From NCBI GenBank assembly GCA_028689145.1, contig JAQTWT010000005.1, positions 124,001 through 188,000 of the forward strand: a stretch of 64,000 nt of DNA, given 5' to 3'. The stretch's first letter is position 1, and each line of letters opens with the position of its first letter. The notes under the pieces are model-generated. The model saw only the letters and a program-made list of their open reading frames with translations. It was not told the origin of the DNA and did no database searches. This DNA comes from Gallionella sp. Lineage in GTDB: Bacteria; Pseudomonadota; Gammaproteobacteria; Burkholderiales; Gallionellaceae. Shown piece by piece: positions 43,684 through 54,068 of the stretch. A program made the translations under genes and the position numbers.

Positions 43684-45689
43684 GATTGTTTACCCTCGGT
43701 TGCCAATATATTGCCGGTGCCGCCTTTTTCATCCGTTCCCTGCTTCACTACCGCCTTGCGGTGGATGCGGTAACGCCGGTCGCTGACCGCCAGCACACCG
43801 CCCAACGCCATCAGCAGGCATCCCGCCCAGATCCAGTCGACGAACGGTTTGATATAAACGCGCACGGCCCATGCACCGTCGCTGTCCGGTATCGGCTCTC
43901 CCAGCGACACGTACAAATCGCCCAGCCAGCCTGTGCTGATCGCCGCTTCGGTCATCGGCATACCGGACACGTTGTACTGGCGTTTTTCCGGATACAGCTC
44001 GGTGACCAGTTTGCCATTCTTGCTGACCGAAATACGCCCTTGCGCCGCCACATAATTGGCGCCTTGCGCTTCCACGGCACCGTTGAAACGAAACTCATAG
44101 CCACCCGCCAGTACCGTATCGCCGACATCCATGCGCACATCACGCTCGGTCTCGTAGCCTTTCACCATGGTCACACCGATGATGAATGCCGCCACACCCA
44201 GATGCGCAAATTGCATGCCGTAATAGCTCAACGATTGGCCGCGTGCCCGTTGCATAAAATTGCCATGTCCGGCCAGACGCTGGCGCAAGCTTAACAGCAC
44301 CGAGGCGATAACCCAGAACGCCATCAACAGACCCAGCGCGATCATAGGAGTCCATTTGCCCAGCGTCAGCGGCAACAACAGCGCGATCAGCAATGCGCTG
44401 CCAAAAGCCCAGCTCACACGCTTGGCAAGTTCCGGCGCGGCAAAATTCTTCCAGCGCGCCAGCGGCCCCAAACCCATCATCAGCACCATCGGCACCATCA
44501 GCGGGACGAACACCGCCTGAAAATACGGCGGGCCGACCGACAGCTTGCCGTAACCGAGCGCATCCATAAACAGCGGGTAAAGCGTGCCGATGAACACCGA
44601 GGCCGACGCGACCGACAGCAGCACGTTGTTAGATAGCAACAGCGATTCGCGCGACAGCAAATCGAACTTTCCGCCCAAGCCGATTTTTGGCGCTCGCCAG
44701 GCGAACAGCAACAGCGATGCACCGATCACGATCACCAGAAACGACAAAATAAAGATGCCGCGCTTGGGATCGGTGGCAAAGGCATGCACCGAGGTCAGCA
44801 CACCGGAACGCACAAGAAATGTACCCAATAAACTTAAAGAGAATGCCGAAATCGCCAACAACACCGTCCAGCTTTTAAATGCGCCGCGTTTCTCCGTCAC
44901 CGCCAGCGAATGGATCAGTGCGGTACCGATCAGCCACGGCATAAATGAGGCGTTTTCCACCGGATCCCAGAACCACCAACCGCCCCAACCCAACTCGTAG
45001 TAAGCCCACCAGCTGCCCAGCGCGATACCGGCGGTCATGAATACCCATGCCACGGTCGTCCACGGCCGCGACCAGCGCGCCCAAGTGGCATCCAGCCTGC
45101 CGCCTAGCAAAGCGGCGATGGCGAACGCGAACGCCACCGAGAACCCCACATAGCCCATGTACAACATCGGCGGGTGGATCACCAGTCCGGGATCCTGCAA
45201 CAGCGGATTCAGGTCGCGCCCGTCTGCGGCGGCAGGCAACAGGCGGTCGAACGGGTTCGAGGTAAACAGCATAAACAGCAGGAAGCCCACCGCGACTAAC
45301 CCCATTACCCCCAGCACGCGCGCCACCATTTCTTCCGGCAGATGTTTGCTATAGACCGCGACCGCCAGCGTCCATGCCGCCAGCAGGAACGCCCACAACA
45401 GCAGCGAACCCTCGTGTCCGCCCCATACCGCCGATATCCGGTAAATGGTCGGCAGTTGCGAGTTGGAATGCTGCGCGACATACAGCACTGAAAAATCGTT
45501 GGCAACAAATGAATAAGTCAGGCAGACGAACGCGATGAAAAGAAACACAAACTGTCCATAAGCCAGCGGGCGCGCGGTACCCATCAACACCGCGTTGTTG
45601 CGCGCCGCACCGATGATCGGCAGCACACCCAGACAAGCCGCCAGAAACAATGCCACGATCAATACGAAATTACCTATCTCAGGAATCAT
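43680..45689 (-). CDS. ccmF: Heme lyase subunit CcmF
   Basis: The 669-residue integral membrane protein carries the WWD motif GWGGWWFWDPVENASFMPWL near residue 235, which binds heme from CcmE, and conserved histidines in ISAVWGGHEGSLLLW, LVIHPPMLYMGYVG and AVTEKRGAFKSW. About 15 helices and the large periplasmic loop near the C-terminus are apparent. With CcmH and CcmI it ligates heme to cytochrome c. A 75-bp gap with a palindromic repeat separates it from ccmE. Confidence 0.95.
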   Translation of the reverse strand: MIPEIGNFVLIVALFLAACLGVLPIIGAARNNAVLMGTARPLAYGQFVFLFIAFVCLTYSFVANDFSVLYVAQHSNSQLPTIYRISAVWGGHEGSLLLWAFLLAAWTLAVAVYSKHLPEEMVARVLGVMGLVAVGFLLFMLFTSNPFDRLLPAAADGRDLNPLLQDPGLVIHPPMLYMGYVGFSVAFAFAIAALLGGRLDATWARWSRPWTTVAWVFMTAGIALGSWWAYYELGWGGWWFWDPVENASFMPWLIGTALIHSLAVTEKRGAFKSWTVLLAISAFSLSLLGTFLVRSGVLTSVHAFATDPKRGIFILSFLVIVIGASLLLFAWRAPKIGLGGKFDLLSRESLLLSNNVLLSVASASVFIGTLYPLFMDALGYGKLSVGPPYFQAVFVPLMVPMVLMMGLGPLARWKNFAAPELAKRVSWAFGSALLIALLLPLTLGKWTPMIALGLLMAFWVIASVLLSLRQRLAGHGNFMQRARGQSLSYYGMQFAHLGVAAFIIGVTMVKGYETERDVRMDVGDTVLAGGYEFRFNGAVEAQGANYVAAQGRISVSKNGKLVTELYPEKRQYNVSGMPMTEAAISTGWLGDLYVSLGEPIPDSDGAWAVRVYIKPFVDWIWAGCLLMALGGVLAVSDRRYRIHRKAVVKQGTDEKGGTGNILATEGKQS

Positions 45690-45718
45690 GCTGAAGCTTT
45701 CAATAATTATTCATCATC

Positions 45719-45762
45719 GTAGGGTGGGCTGTGCCCACCGTGTCGGGCAGATCCCGACCTAC
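45719..45762. repeat. Palindromic repeat between ccmE and ccmF
   Basis: Two hairpins in a row, GGTGGGC/GCCCACC and GTCGGG/CCCGAC, are bounded by GTAGG and CCTAC. The second hairpin resembles the sequence at about 26469-26490. Confidence 0.65.
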
Positions 45763-45764
45763 AT

Positions 45765-46241
45765 TTACTTGGTATCGGGTGCACTTGGCGGTGTTGCCGC
45801 AGCAGCGGCAGCGTTCGCGGTCTCGGCTTTCTTAAGCGCATCGACAGCCTCGGGCGGCATATAGTTCTCGTCATGCTTGGCCAGTACCTCGTCGGCACGC
45901 ATCACCCCGTTGGCCTCGATCTTGCCTTGCGCGACCACGCCCTTACCTTCCTTGAACAGGTCCGGCAGGATGCCCTTGTAAACGACCGAAATACTCTTGT
46001 GCTTGTCGGTAATCACAAAATTCACCGTCAGCCCGTCCGCTTCGCGCTTCACGCTACCCTCCTCGACCAGCCCGCCGATGCGGAAGCTGCGCCCCTGCGG
46101 CGCTTCGTTGTTAAACACCTGGGTCGGGGTGAAATACAGGCTGACGTTCTTGTCCAATGCGTTCAGCACCAGACCGACCACCAGGGCCAATCCCGTAACG
46201 GCAACAACGATGAATAAAAATCTTTTCTGACGTGGTTTCAT
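45765..46241 (-). CDS. ccmE: Heme chaperone CcmE
   Basis: The 158-residue periplasmic protein, tethered by an N-terminal helix, binds heme covalently through His in LAKHDENYMPPEAV, the HxxxY motif. The OB-fold core with FRIGGLVEEGSV and VVAQGKI is clear. It lies 1 bp after ccmD. Confidence 0.95.
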   Translation of the reverse strand: MKPRQKRFLFIVVAVTGLALVVGLVLNALDKNVSLYFTPTQVFNNEAPQGRSFRIGGLVEEGSVKREADGLTVNFVITDKHKSISVVYKGILPDLFKEGKGVVAQGKIEANGVMRADEVLAKHDENYMPPEAVDALKKAETANAAAAAATPPSAPDTK

Positions 46242-46242
46242 A

Positions 46243-46425
46243 CTATTTATCTTCTCCGGCTTCGTCTTCCGCTTCGCGCATCAGGCGCACCTGCTGCAGG
46301 GTAATTGTTCTCTTGTGCCTGACCATAGCGATTTCAACCGCAAAAATAAGCAGCGCCACCGCATAAGACCCCAGCCAGATGTAGGCCAGCGGGTTTTCCC
46401 TCATCCAGATATCCAGATCGCTCAT
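46243..46425 (-). CDS. ccmD: Heme exporter protein CcmD
   Basis: A 60-residue single-helix protein (NPLAYIWLGSYAVALLIFAVEIAMV) with a charged cytoplasmic tail, overlapping ccmC by 4 nt. In family members it helps release heme-loaded CcmE from CcmABC. Confidence 0.87.
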   Translation of the reverse strand: MSDLDIWMRENPLAYIWLGSYAVALLIFAVEIAMVRHKRTITLQQVRLMREAEDEAGEDK

Positions 46426-47159
46426 TGTTTAGCCTCCGGTAATTCGTTGATCCAGACAGTATTACGCTCACGCTCCAGAATAATGCTGCGCACCCGCGCC
46501 AGCACAACCGCAATCGCGTACAGCCAGCAGGCTGCCAGCATGATGAACATTGCCTGCTGCATCGCGACATGCATGCTGGTGCCGGTAAATTTGATGGTCG
46601 AGCCCTGATGCAGGGTGTTCCACCACTTCACCGAAAAATAAATGATCGGCACATTCACCGAACCAACAATCGCCAGCAATGCGCTGGCGCGGTCGGCGCG
46701 GCGCGGATCGTCGATCGAGGCGTGCAGCGCGATGAAACCCAGATACAAGAACAGCAGAATCAGTTCGGAAGTCAGGCGCGCATCCCACACCCACCACGCG
46801 CCCCACATCGGCTTGCCCCACAACGCGCCGGTCCACAACGAAATGAAGGCGAACAGCGCGCCGGTGGGCGCGATGGCGGTGGCCATCATCGCCGACAGGC
46901 GGGTATTGAAGATCAGTCCCAGCGCCGCATAGCCCGCCATGATCAGATACAGGAACATTGACAGGATGGAAGACGGCACATGAATGAAAATGATACGGTA
47001 GAACTCGCCTTGCTGGGCATCCACCGGCGCAACCGCAAAGCCGATATACAACCCGACCGCGAACAGCACCGCGGCGGGAATCGCAAACCAGGGGATCAGT
47101 TTTCCGGCCAAGCCGTAGAAAGTAGTGGGTGCAGAATATTTGAACCAGTTTATCGCCAA
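46422..47159 (-). CDS. ccmC: Heme exporter protein CcmC
   Basis: The 245-residue, six-helix protein has the WWD motif GAWWVWDARLTSELILLF near residue 125 and two flanking heme-ligand histidines (IIFIHVPSSI, FIALHASIDD). It loads heme onto CcmE. A repeat-bearing 123-bp gap separates it from ccmB. Confidence 0.95.
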   Translation of the reverse strand: MAINWFKYSAPTTFYGLAGKLIPWFAIPAAVLFAVGLYIGFAVAPVDAQQGEFYRIIFIHVPSSILSMFLYLIMAGYAALGLIFNTRLSAMMATAIAPTGALFAFISLWTGALWGKPMWGAWWVWDARLTSELILLFLYLGFIALHASIDDPRRADRASALLAIVGSVNVPIIYFSVKWWNTLHQGSTIKFTGTSMHVAMQQAMFIMLAACWLYAIAVVLARVRSIILERERNTVWINELPEAKQ

Positions 47160-47210
47160 CTTGTTATCCCATTTCTAAATCAAAAGTTAAAATCGCAGGG
47201 TGCATTCCAT

Positions 47211-47264
47211 GTAGCGTGCGCTGTGCGAACGATTCTGAACTTGTCGTGCGCACAGCGCGCGCTA
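47211..47264. repeat. Palindromic repeat between ccmB and ccmC
   Basis: GTAGCGTGCGCTGTGCG (47211-47227) pairs with CGCACAGCGCGCGCTAC (47248-47264) with one mismatch. The outer part equals the hairpin at 36569-36593. Confidence 0.7.
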
Positions 47265-47282
47265 CGCATTATGCTAATTCTA

Positions 47283-47975
47283 CTACTCCATCGAAATACG
47301 TAACGCCTGCGCGGTCACCCACGGGGTGAACACCAGAGCCAGCACCAGCAATGCGCCTAACAACGACAGGTGGGAAGCTGCGCTCAAACCGGTCGAAACC
47401 GCCTCGACCGCCCCAGTACCGAAGATCAGCACCGGAATGCACAGCGGCAGCACCAGCAGCGACAACAATACCCCGCCGCCGCGCAGCCCCAGCGTCAGCG
47501 CCGCGCCAATCGCGCCAACCATACTTAGTACCGGCGTCCCCAGCAACAAACCCAGAATCAATACGCCAAGCGCCTGCGCCGGCATATCGAACTGCAAACC
47601 CAGCACCGGAGCCATCAGCACCAGCGGCAAACCGGACACCATCCAGTGCGCCACCATCTTGCCCAGCACCAGCATCGACAACGACTGAGGTGCCAGCATC
47701 ATTTGTTCCAGCGTGCCGTCCAGATAGTCTGCCGAGAACAACCTTCCCAGCGACAGCATCGAAGACAGCAACGCCGCCACCCACAACACGCCCGCCGCCA
47801 TTTTGCGCAGCATGCTCATTTCCGGCCCGACTCCCAACGGGAACAGGCTGACCACCATCACGAAAAAAATCAGCGTGGTCAACACATCGGCGCGGCGGCG
47901 CATCGCCAGCACCAGATCGCGCCGTATCACCAGCACCAGCAGACCCAGCATCGAAGATCGCTTCATATCTGTCAT
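47283..47975 (-). CDS. ccmB: Heme exporter protein CcmB
   Basis: The 230-residue, six-helix protein is the ABC permease of the CcmAB(CD) complex. FFVMVVSLFPLGVGPEM and FSADYLDGTLEQMMLAPQSL are family stretches. Its stop is close to the repeat in front of ccmC; it overlaps ccmA by 4 nt. Confidence 0.93.
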   Translation of the reverse strand: MTDMKRSSMLGLLVLVIRRDLVLAMRRRADVLTTLIFFVMVVSLFPLGVGPEMSMLRKMAAGVLWVAALLSSMLSLGRLFSADYLDGTLEQMMLAPQSLSMLVLGKMVAHWMVSGLPLVLMAPVLGLQFDMPAQALGVLILGLLLGTPVLSMVGAIGAALTLGLRGGGVLLSLLVLPLCIPVLIFGTGAVEAVSTGLSAASHLSLLGALLVLALVFTPWVTAQALRISME

Positions 47976-48586
47976 GACAGGGACAGGCTACGCATTTCCA
48001 CCCCCGCGACTTGCAGCGGTTGATGGGTGGTAAAGATCACCATCCCCTGCCGCGCCAGATGTTCCGCAACCAGCTCCTGAATCAACGCTACAGCTCCGAC
48101 ATCCAGCGCGGTCAATGGTTCATCCAGTATCCACAATTTGACATCGCTGGCCAGCAGTCTCGCCAAAGCCACGCGGCGGCGCTGTCCCTGCGAAAGCACC
48201 TTGGTCGGCAGCCGCTCGCGGCCGCGCAAACCCATGCGCCGCAACGCGGTTATTGCCTCTTTTTCATCCAGTTCGATTCCCGACAGACCCGCCGAAATAC
48301 GCAGATTCTCCAGCGCGCTCAACTCATCCTTGATCGCGTTCAAATGCCCGAGGTACAGCATCTCTGCGTAGTAATCTTCATCTAGCTCGCGGATATTCTC
48401 GCCGCGCCAGATGATCGCCCCCTCGTCCGGCATCAAGAAACCGCACAGGGTACGCAGCAAACTGGTTTTACCGCTGCCGTTCGCGCCCTGCACCTGCATG
48501 ATCTGCCCGGGATGCAGCGCAAAGCTCAGTCCTGAAAACAAACGATGGTCGCCGCGGCTGCACGCAAGATTGCTGACTTCCAGCAT
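47972..48586 (-). CDS. ccmA: Heme exporter ATP-binding protein CcmA
   Basis: The 204-residue ATPase has Walker A GANGSGKTSLL, signature LSQGQRRRVALARLL and Walker B LWILDEPLTALD. It powers release of holo-CcmE and heads the nine-gene ccm operon. A 200-bp upstream gap before fur holds no recognised feature. Confidence 0.93.
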   Translation of the reverse strand: MLEVSNLACSRGDHRLFSGLSFALHPGQIMQVQGANGSGKTSLLRTLCGFLMPDEGAIIWRGENIRELDEDYYAEMLYLGHLNAIKDELSALENLRISAGLSGIELDEKEAITALRRMGLRGRERLPTKVLSQGQRRRVALARLLASDVKLWILDEPLTALDVGAVALIQELVAEHLARQGMVIFTTHQPLQVAGVEMRSLSLS

Positions 48587-48786
48587 GTGGAAAAAACCTG
48601 AAAATTAACAGCGGAGGATTATATACGATTGAATCTGGGGAATGCGCACCATCCGTCTTAAATAATGGCCGCATATCATGTTTAGCCAAGCCGGGATTCA
48701 TATTGTTCAGCACCCATCCTCCCGCGAGGGAAGGATATAAACACCTGACACTGCACATTCTTGGCAACCGGGATTAAGAGGGTGCC

Positions 48787-49218
48787 TTATTGCTTATATG
48801 GGCACTGTTTCTTGACGCAATCCGCATAGATATGAAGCGAGTGGTCATGAACGGCAAAGCCGCGTTCGCTGGCGATTTTTTTCTGGCGCGACTCGATGGC
48901 CGCGTCGTAAAATTCCTCGACATGGCCGCATTGCAGGCAAACGATGTGATCGTGGTGCTTGCCCTGATTAAGTTCGAATACCGACTTGCCACCCTCGAAG
49001 TAATGGCGCACCAGCAGCCCGGCCTGCTCGAACTGCGTCAGCACGCGGTAAACCGTAGCCAGTCCAACGTCATCGCCGCTGGACAGCAATTTCTTGTACA
49101 CGTCTTCGGCGCTCATGTGGCGCTCCTGCCCCAATTCGAACAGTCCCAGTATCTTGAGTCGCGGCACGGTGGATTTCAGGCCGGCGTTCTTCAGATGCTC
49201 AGGTTGGTTTTTGTCCAT
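48787..49218 (-). CDS. fur: Ferric uptake regulator Fur
   Basis: The 143-residue protein has the winged-helix domain (HMSAEDVYKKLLSSGDDVGLATVYRVLTQFEQAGL), the metal-binding HHDHIVCLQCGHVEEF with CxxC, and a second cysteine pair (ADCVKKQCPYKQ) at the end. It represses iron uptake genes when Fe2+ is plentiful. Start 49218 gives the standard N-terminus and a GGAG site; a longer frame to 49275 would include the operator. It is divergent from feoAB. Confidence 0.93.
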   Translation of the reverse strand: MDKNQPEHLKNAGLKSTVPRLKILGLFELGQERHMSAEDVYKKLLSSGDDVGLATVYRVLTQFEQAGLLVRHYFEGGKSVFELNQGKHHDHIVCLQCGHVEEFYDAAIESRQKKIASERGFAVHDHSLHIYADCVKKQCPYKQ

Positions 49219-49271
49219 ATCAACACTCTCCAGCCGTTTTTCTATTATCTTGCCTGAAAGCGCTTGCAATT

Positions 49272-49296
49272 GCAAATGAGAACTATTATCATTTGC
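49272..49296. promoter_or_regulatory. Fur box between fur and feoAB
   Basis: GCAAATGA (49272-49279) and TCATTTGC (49289-49296) are perfect arms around GAACTATTA, matching the AAATGATAAT-type Fur recognition sequence in several half-sites. It lies 35 bp before feoA and 54 bp before fur and could control both. Confidence 0.8.
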
Positions 49297-49330
49297 TTCG
49301 TTATTGAGAAATTATTTTCCGATTGGTTTT

Positions 49331-49588
49331 ATGACTGCCACCACGCTTGCCAGCCTGCAACCCGGCGATACCGCCACCATCGTCGCGATCCACGCCGAAG
49401 AGGCGCTGCATCAGCGTCTGCTCGCGCTGGGTTTCCGCAGCGGCAAGCAGATCGAGATGATCCGCAAGGCCAGTTTCTCCGGCCCGCTGCAAGTGCGTAT
49501 CGGCACCACCGACGTGATGCTGCGGCGCGGCGAAGCCGCCAAAATTTCGGTGTGCAAAGCAGCCGCCCAAGGAGAAGACAGGATATGA
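49331..49588 (+). CDS. feoA: Ferrous iron transport protein FeoA
   Basis: The 85-residue SH3-like protein (LQPGDTATIVAIHAEEALHQRLLALGFRSG, GTTDVMLRRGEAAKISV) assists FeoB. The ATG at 49331 opens the conserved part; a longer start at 49304 is unneeded. It overlaps feoB by 4 nt. Confidence 0.9.
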   Translation: MTATTLASLQPGDTATIVAIHAEEALHQRLLALGFRSGKQIEMIRKASFSGPLQVRIGTTDVMLRRGEAAKISVCKAAAQGEDRI

Positions 49589-51372
49589 AACGGATCGCCC
49601 TGCTCGGCATGCCCAACACCGGCAAATCCACGCTGTTCAACCGCATGACCGGCGGCTCGGCGCGCGTCGGCAACTGGCCGGGCATCACCGTCGAACTGCT
49701 CGGCGGCAAGATATTGCTGGGCGGCGACATGGTGGAAATCATCGACCTTCCCGGCATCTACGACCTGCACGGTTATTCCGACGACGAGCAGGTGGTGCGC
49801 CACTTCCTGCACGACAACGTGCCCGATCTCGCGGTGGTGATCCTCAACACCACGCAAATCGAACGCCAGATGAGCCTGCTGCTGCAACTCAAGCAGCTCA
49901 ACATGAACATCGTGGTGGTGCTCAACATGGCGGACGAGGCAAAAAAATTCGGCATCAGCGTCGATACGGCGAAGATGTCCGAACTACTGGAGATGCCGAT
50001 ATACCTGCTCAGCGCAAAATATGGCAGGGGCTATCCGGAAGCCCTGCAAGCGATCACCAAAGCGCTGCGCTATCCCACGCCCGGCATGGCGGAGCAATTG
50101 CGCTCGCAACTGGAGCAGGATGAGCATATCGAAACGGAGATGGCGCGCGTGCTAAAGCATTCCGTGCAGATCCCCGCGCAGATGTCGGACAACCTGACGG
50201 AAAAACTGGATCGCGTCATGCTCCATCCGTGGCTGGGACTGCCAATCTTTTTCGGCATTATGTATCTGCTGTTCCAGGGCATCTTCCTGCTGGGTCAGCC
50301 GTTGCAGGGTTGGATGGGCGACGCGCTCGGCTGGCTGCGCGGCGCGGCGCTGGAGCCCGCCACCGCCGGGCTGCCCGGCTGGTTTTCCGGCCTGCTGCTG
50401 GACGGCATCTACAACGGCGTGGCCACCGTGGCCGCGTTCGTGCCGATCATCGTGCTGTTCTTCCTGTTCATGGCGATGGTCGAAGACAGCGGCTACCTGT
50501 CGCGCGCCGCGTTCCTGATGGATGCGATGATGGCGCGCCTCGGGCTGGACGGGCGCGGATTCGTGATGATGCTGATGGGCTTCGGCTGCAACGTGCCCGC
50601 GCTGATGGGCACGCGCGTGATGCGTTCGCGCTCGATGCGTTTGCTCACCATGCTGGTGATCCCGTTCTCGCTGTGCTCGGCGCGCCTGCAGGTATTCGTG
50701 TTTTTCACCGCCGCGCTGTTCTCGCCAGCAGCCGCGCCGCTGGTGCTGTTCAGCCTGTACCTGTCCAGTTTCGCCGCCGCGATCTTTACCGCGCTGGTAT
50801 TCAAGAGCCAGTTCAAAAACAGCGAACCGTTCGTGCTGGAACTGCCGCCATACCGCTTCCCCACCGCCCGCCAGATGGCGCTGCGCGGCTGGCTGGAAGT
50901 GCGCCATTTCCTGAACCGCGCCACCAAATTTATCGTCGCCGGCGTGGTGCTAATCTGGCTGCTCACCAACCTGCCGCCCTCCGCTGCTCCTGCCAGCGCG
51001 GACACGCTGGCGGGCATGATCGGCGGTTTCTTCCAGCCCGTTTTCGCCCCCGTCGGCATCAACGAGCAGCTCACCATCGCGCTGCTCTTCGGCTTCGTCG
51101 CCAAGGAAATCGTGATCGGCGCGCTCGCCGTGATCTACGGCCTGAGCGGCGACACGCTGAGCGGCGCGGTCGGGCAACAACTCGACTGGGTGCAAGCCTA
51201 CAGTTTCATGCTGTTTACCCTGCTCTATACCCCGTGCCTCGCCGCCATCGCCACGTTGCAAAGCGAATCAAAAAATATCCGTTACACGCTGTTTGTCATC
51301 GCTTGGTCGCTGCTGCTCGCGTGGCTGGTGAGCTTCGTTTTCTATCAGAGTGCGAAAACGTTGGGGTATTAA
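49585..51372 (+). CDS. feoB: Ferrous iron transporter FeoB
   Basis: The 595-residue protein imports Fe2+. The N-terminal GTPase shows G1 GMPNTGKSTLFN, G3 DLPGIYDLHG and G4 NMAD; the membrane part has two Gate-like motifs (PIIVLFFLFMAMVEDSGYLSRAAFLMDAMM; PFSLCSARLQVF) and conserved cysteines in GFGCNVPALMG. It is shorter than the E. coli protein (773), lacking much of the spacer and C-terminal tail, as in other compact FeoB. Upstream Fur box implies iron repression. Confidence 0.93.
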   Translation: MKRIALLGMPNTGKSTLFNRMTGGSARVGNWPGITVELLGGKILLGGDMVEIIDLPGIYDLHGYSDDEQVVRHFLHDNVPDLAVVILNTTQIERQMSLLLQLKQLNMNIVVVLNMADEAKKFGISVDTAKMSELLEMPIYLLSAKYGRGYPEALQAITKALRYPTPGMAEQLRSQLEQDEHIETEMARVLKHSVQIPAQMSDNLTEKLDRVMLHPWLGLPIFFGIMYLLFQGIFLLGQPLQGWMGDALGWLRGAALEPATAGLPGWFSGLLLDGIYNGVATVAAFVPIIVLFFLFMAMVEDSGYLSRAAFLMDAMMARLGLDGRGFVMMLMGFGCNVPALMGTRVMRSRSMRLLTMLVIPFSLCSARLQVFVFFTAALFSPAAAPLVLFSLYLSSFAAAIFTALVFKSQFKNSEPFVLELPPYRFPTARQMALRGWLEVRHFLNRATKFIVAGVVLIWLLTNLPPSAAPASADTLAGMIGGFFQPVFAPVGINEQLTIALLFGFVAKEIVIGALAVIYGLSGDTLSGAVGQQLDWVQAYSFMLFTLLYTPCLAAIATLQSESKNIRYTLFVIAWSLLLAWLVSFVFYQSAKTLGY

Positions 51373-51532
51373 GGCGACTCTGAACAAGCCGCGCATTTCC
51401 GAAACCCGACTTGCGAAACATACTTAAACTCCGGGGCATGAGCTGATTCACACTACCGTAACAACGACACCCCACAATTAGACATTCGTTCCACTTCACC
51501 TTACTCAAAAGTATATTTAAAGGGCAAACATC
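51373..51532. other. Gap feoB-xfp
   Basis: 160 bases without a gene; no clear terminator or promoter was identified. Confidence 0.3.
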
Positions 51533-53902
51533 ATGAGTACTCAAGCTACGCCATTGTCGTCCGATGAAGTCAAACGTATCCACGCCTACTGGCGCGCCTG
51601 TAATTATCTGGCGGCTGGCATGATCTACCTGCGCGATAACCCGCTGCTCAAGGAACCGCTAAAGCTTGAACACATCAAGAACCGCCTGCTGGGACACTGG
51701 GGAGCCAGTCCCGGTTTGGCCTTTACCTATATCCACATGAACCGCCTGATCAACAAATACGATCTGGATGCGATCTTTATGGCGGGTCCGGGGCATGGTG
51801 CGCCCGGCATTCTGGCTCCTGTGTATCTGGAAGGGCGCTATAGCGAGGTGTATCCAAACAAAGGTGAGAACGAAGAAGGTATGCGTCAGTTCTTCAAGGA
51901 ATTTTCCTTTCCGGGCGGCATCGGCAGCCACTGCACGCCGGAGACACCGGGTTCGATTCACGAAGGCGGCGAACTCGGCTACAGCGTGTCGCACGCATTC
52001 GGCGCCGCGTATGACAACCCCGATCTGATCGTAACCGTAATGGTGGGCGACGGCGAATCCGAAACCGCGCCGCTGGCGACATCCTGGCATTCCAACAAGT
52101 TTCTGAATCCGATCCGCGACGGAGCGGTGCTGCCTGTCCTGCACCTGAACGGCTACAAGATCAACAACCCGACCATCCTGTCGCGCATCTCGCACGAGGA
52201 ACTGGAAAACCTGTTCAATGGCTACGGCTGGACACCCTATTTCGTTGAAGGCAGCGACCCGGAAACCATGCATCAGGCGATGGCCGCGACGATGGAACAA
52301 TGCGTACTGGAAATCCGCCGCGTGCAACAGGAAGCGCGCAGCAGCGGCAAGCCAAACCGCCCGCGCTGGCCGATGATCGTGCTGCGTTCGCCCAAGGGCT
52401 GGACCGGCCCGAAAGAAGTGGACGGCAAAAAAGTGGAAGGCTTCTGGCGCTCTCATCAAGTGCCGATCGGCGATGTAAAAACGCCCGAGCATTTTGCCAA
52501 ACTGGAAGAATGGCTGAAGAGTTATAAAACGTCCGAGCTGTTCGATGCAAACGGCACACTGTTGCCCGAACTGAAAGCACTGGCTCCGAAAGGCAACCGC
52601 CGCATGAGCGCCAATCATCATGCCAACGGCGGCCTGCTGCGCAAGGCGCTGCATATGCCGGACTGCAAGGATTATGCGATCGAGGTGAAAAAGCCCGGCA
52701 CCACGGTGGCCGAGAACACCCGCCCGCTGGGCAAATTCCTGCGCGACATCATGCGCGACAACATGACCAACTTCCGCGTGTTCGGCCCGGACGAGAACAG
52801 TTCCAACAAACTGGACAACGTTTACGAGGTCAGCAAGAAGACCTGGCTGGCCGACTATCTGCCGGAAGACGCGGGCGGCGGCGAACTATCGCCGGATGGC
52901 CGCGTAATGGAGATGCTCTCCGAACACACGCTGGAAGGCTGGCTGGAAGGCTATCTGCTCTCTGGTCGCCACGGTTTCTTTTCCACTTATGAAGCGTTCG
53001 TCCACGTCATCGACTCGATGTTCAACCAGCACGCAAAATGGCTGGCTATGTCAAAAGACGTGCCGTGGCGCGCGCCGGTGTCGTCGCTGAATCTGCTGAT
53101 CACCTCCACCGTGTGGCGGCAGGATCACAACGGCTTCACCCATCAGGATCCCGGTTTCCTCGATCTGGTGGTGAACAAGAGTCCGGAAGTCACGCGCATC
53201 TATCTGCCGCCCGATGTGAACTGCCTGTTATCGGTCGCCGACCATTGTCTGAAGAGCACCAACTACATCAACGTCATTGTCTGCGACAAGCAGAAGCATT
53301 TGCAGTTTCTCGACATGGATGCCGCCATCAAGCATTGCACCAAAGGCATCGGCATCTGGGACTGGGCATGCAACGACCAGGGCGGCGAACCGGACGTGGT
53401 GATGGCCAGCGCGGGCGACATCCCGACCAAGGAAGCGCTGGCAGCCGTGGTGCTGCTGCGCGAAAACTTCCCCGATCTGAAGGTGCGTTTCATCAACGTG
53501 GTCGATCTGTACAAGCTGGCGCCGCACAGCGAACACCCGCACGGTTTGACCGACCGCGATTTCGACAGCCTGTTTACGCTGGATAAACCGGTGATGTTCA
53601 ACTTCCACGGCTACCCCTGGCTAATCCACCGCCTCGCCTACCGCCGCAACAACCACAAGAATTTCCATGTGCGCGGCTACAAGGAAAAAGGCAGCATCAA
53701 CACGCCGCTGGAACTGGCGATCCAGAATCAGATCGACCGTTTCAGCCTGGTGATTGACATCATCGACCGCCTCCCCGCGCTGCATGTGGCGGGGGCGCAT
53801 GTCAAAGAAAAGATGCTGAACATGCAGATCGATTGCCGCAACTATGCTTATGAGCACGGCATCGATTTGCCGGAAGTGGATAACTGGACGTGGCCGTATT
53901 AA
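51533..53902 (+). CDS. xfp: Xylulose-5-phosphate/fructose-6-phosphate phosphoketolase
   Basis: The 789-residue thiamine-diphosphate enzyme splits X5P or F6P with phosphate to acetyl-phosphate plus GAP or E4P. Family signatures are [17 protein letters not shown] near residue 80, [39 protein letters not shown], the [13 protein letters not shown] segment, and [26 protein letters not shown] with the glutamate for TPP activation. The acetate kinase gene follows 166 bp later. No phosphate acetyltransferase is seen, so acetyl-phosphate is presumably converted to acetate with ATP gain, or is used elsewhere. Dual substrate use cannot be told. Confidence 0.95.
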   Translation: MSTQATPLSSDEVKRIHAYWRACNYLAAGMIYLRDNPLLKEPLKLEHIKNRLLGHWGASPGLAFTYIHMNRLINKYDLDAIFMAGPGHGAPGILAPVYLEGRYSEVYPNKGENEEGMRQFFKEFSFPGGIGSHCTPETPGSIHEGGELGYSVSHAFGAAYDNPDLIVTVMVGDGESETAPLATSWHSNKFLNPIRDGAVLPVLHLNGYKINNPTILSRISHEELENLFNGYGWTPYFVEGSDPETMHQAMAATMEQCVLEIRRVQQEARSSGKPNRPRWPMIVLRSPKGWTGPKEVDGKKVEGFWRSHQVPIGDVKTPEHFAKLEEWLKSYKTSELFDANGTLLPELKALAPKGNRRMSANHHANGGLLRKALHMPDCKDYAIEVKKPGTTVAENTRPLGKFLRDIMRDNMTNFRVFGPDENSSNKLDNVYEVSKKTWLADYLPEDAGGGELSPDGRVMEMLSEHTLEGWLEGYLLSGRHGFFSTYEAFVHVIDSMFNQHAKWLAMSKDVPWRAPVSSLNLLITSTVWRQDHNGFTHQDPGFLDLVVNKSPEVTRIYLPPDVNCLLSVADHCLKSTNYINVIVCDKQKHLQFLDMDAAIKHCTKGIGIWDWACNDQGGEPDVVMASAGDIPTKEALAAVVLLRENFPDLKVRFINVVDLYKLAPHSEHPHGLTDRDFDSLFTLDKPVMFNFHGYPWLIHRLAYRRNNHKNFHVRGYKEKGSINTPLELAIQNQIDRFSLVIDIIDRLPALHVAGAHVKEKMLNMQIDCRNYAYEHGIDLPEVDNWTWPY

Positions 53903-53924
53903 AACCTACTACGCGGCCGGATTG

Positions 53925-54030
53925 CTACGTTGCGCGGTGCTCGAAATCCTCATGTACATTAAGTACATTCCGGTTTCTGCGCTCCGTGCGCCTTGCACTC
54001 CAACCGCTCGCTACGGTTTTAGAGGTTTCA
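53925..54030. repeat. Structured repeat between xfp and ackA
   Basis: ATGTAC/GTACAT arms (53952-53957, 53963-53968) lie within a stretch CGGTTTCTGCGCTCCGTGCG that looks like a dispersed noncoding repeat common in betaproteobacterial genomes (recollection). AAAACC near 53904 and GGTTTT near 54015 may close a larger stem. Confidence 0.4.
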
Positions 54031-54068
54031 CATTGTTAGATCAGAAGTATTGAGCTAGATTGAATCAA

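Noticed and set aside
50229-51383. 384-codon open frame on the plus strand inside feoB
   Set aside because: It is a second frame of feoB with Arg/Ala/Gly-rich translation and no domain.
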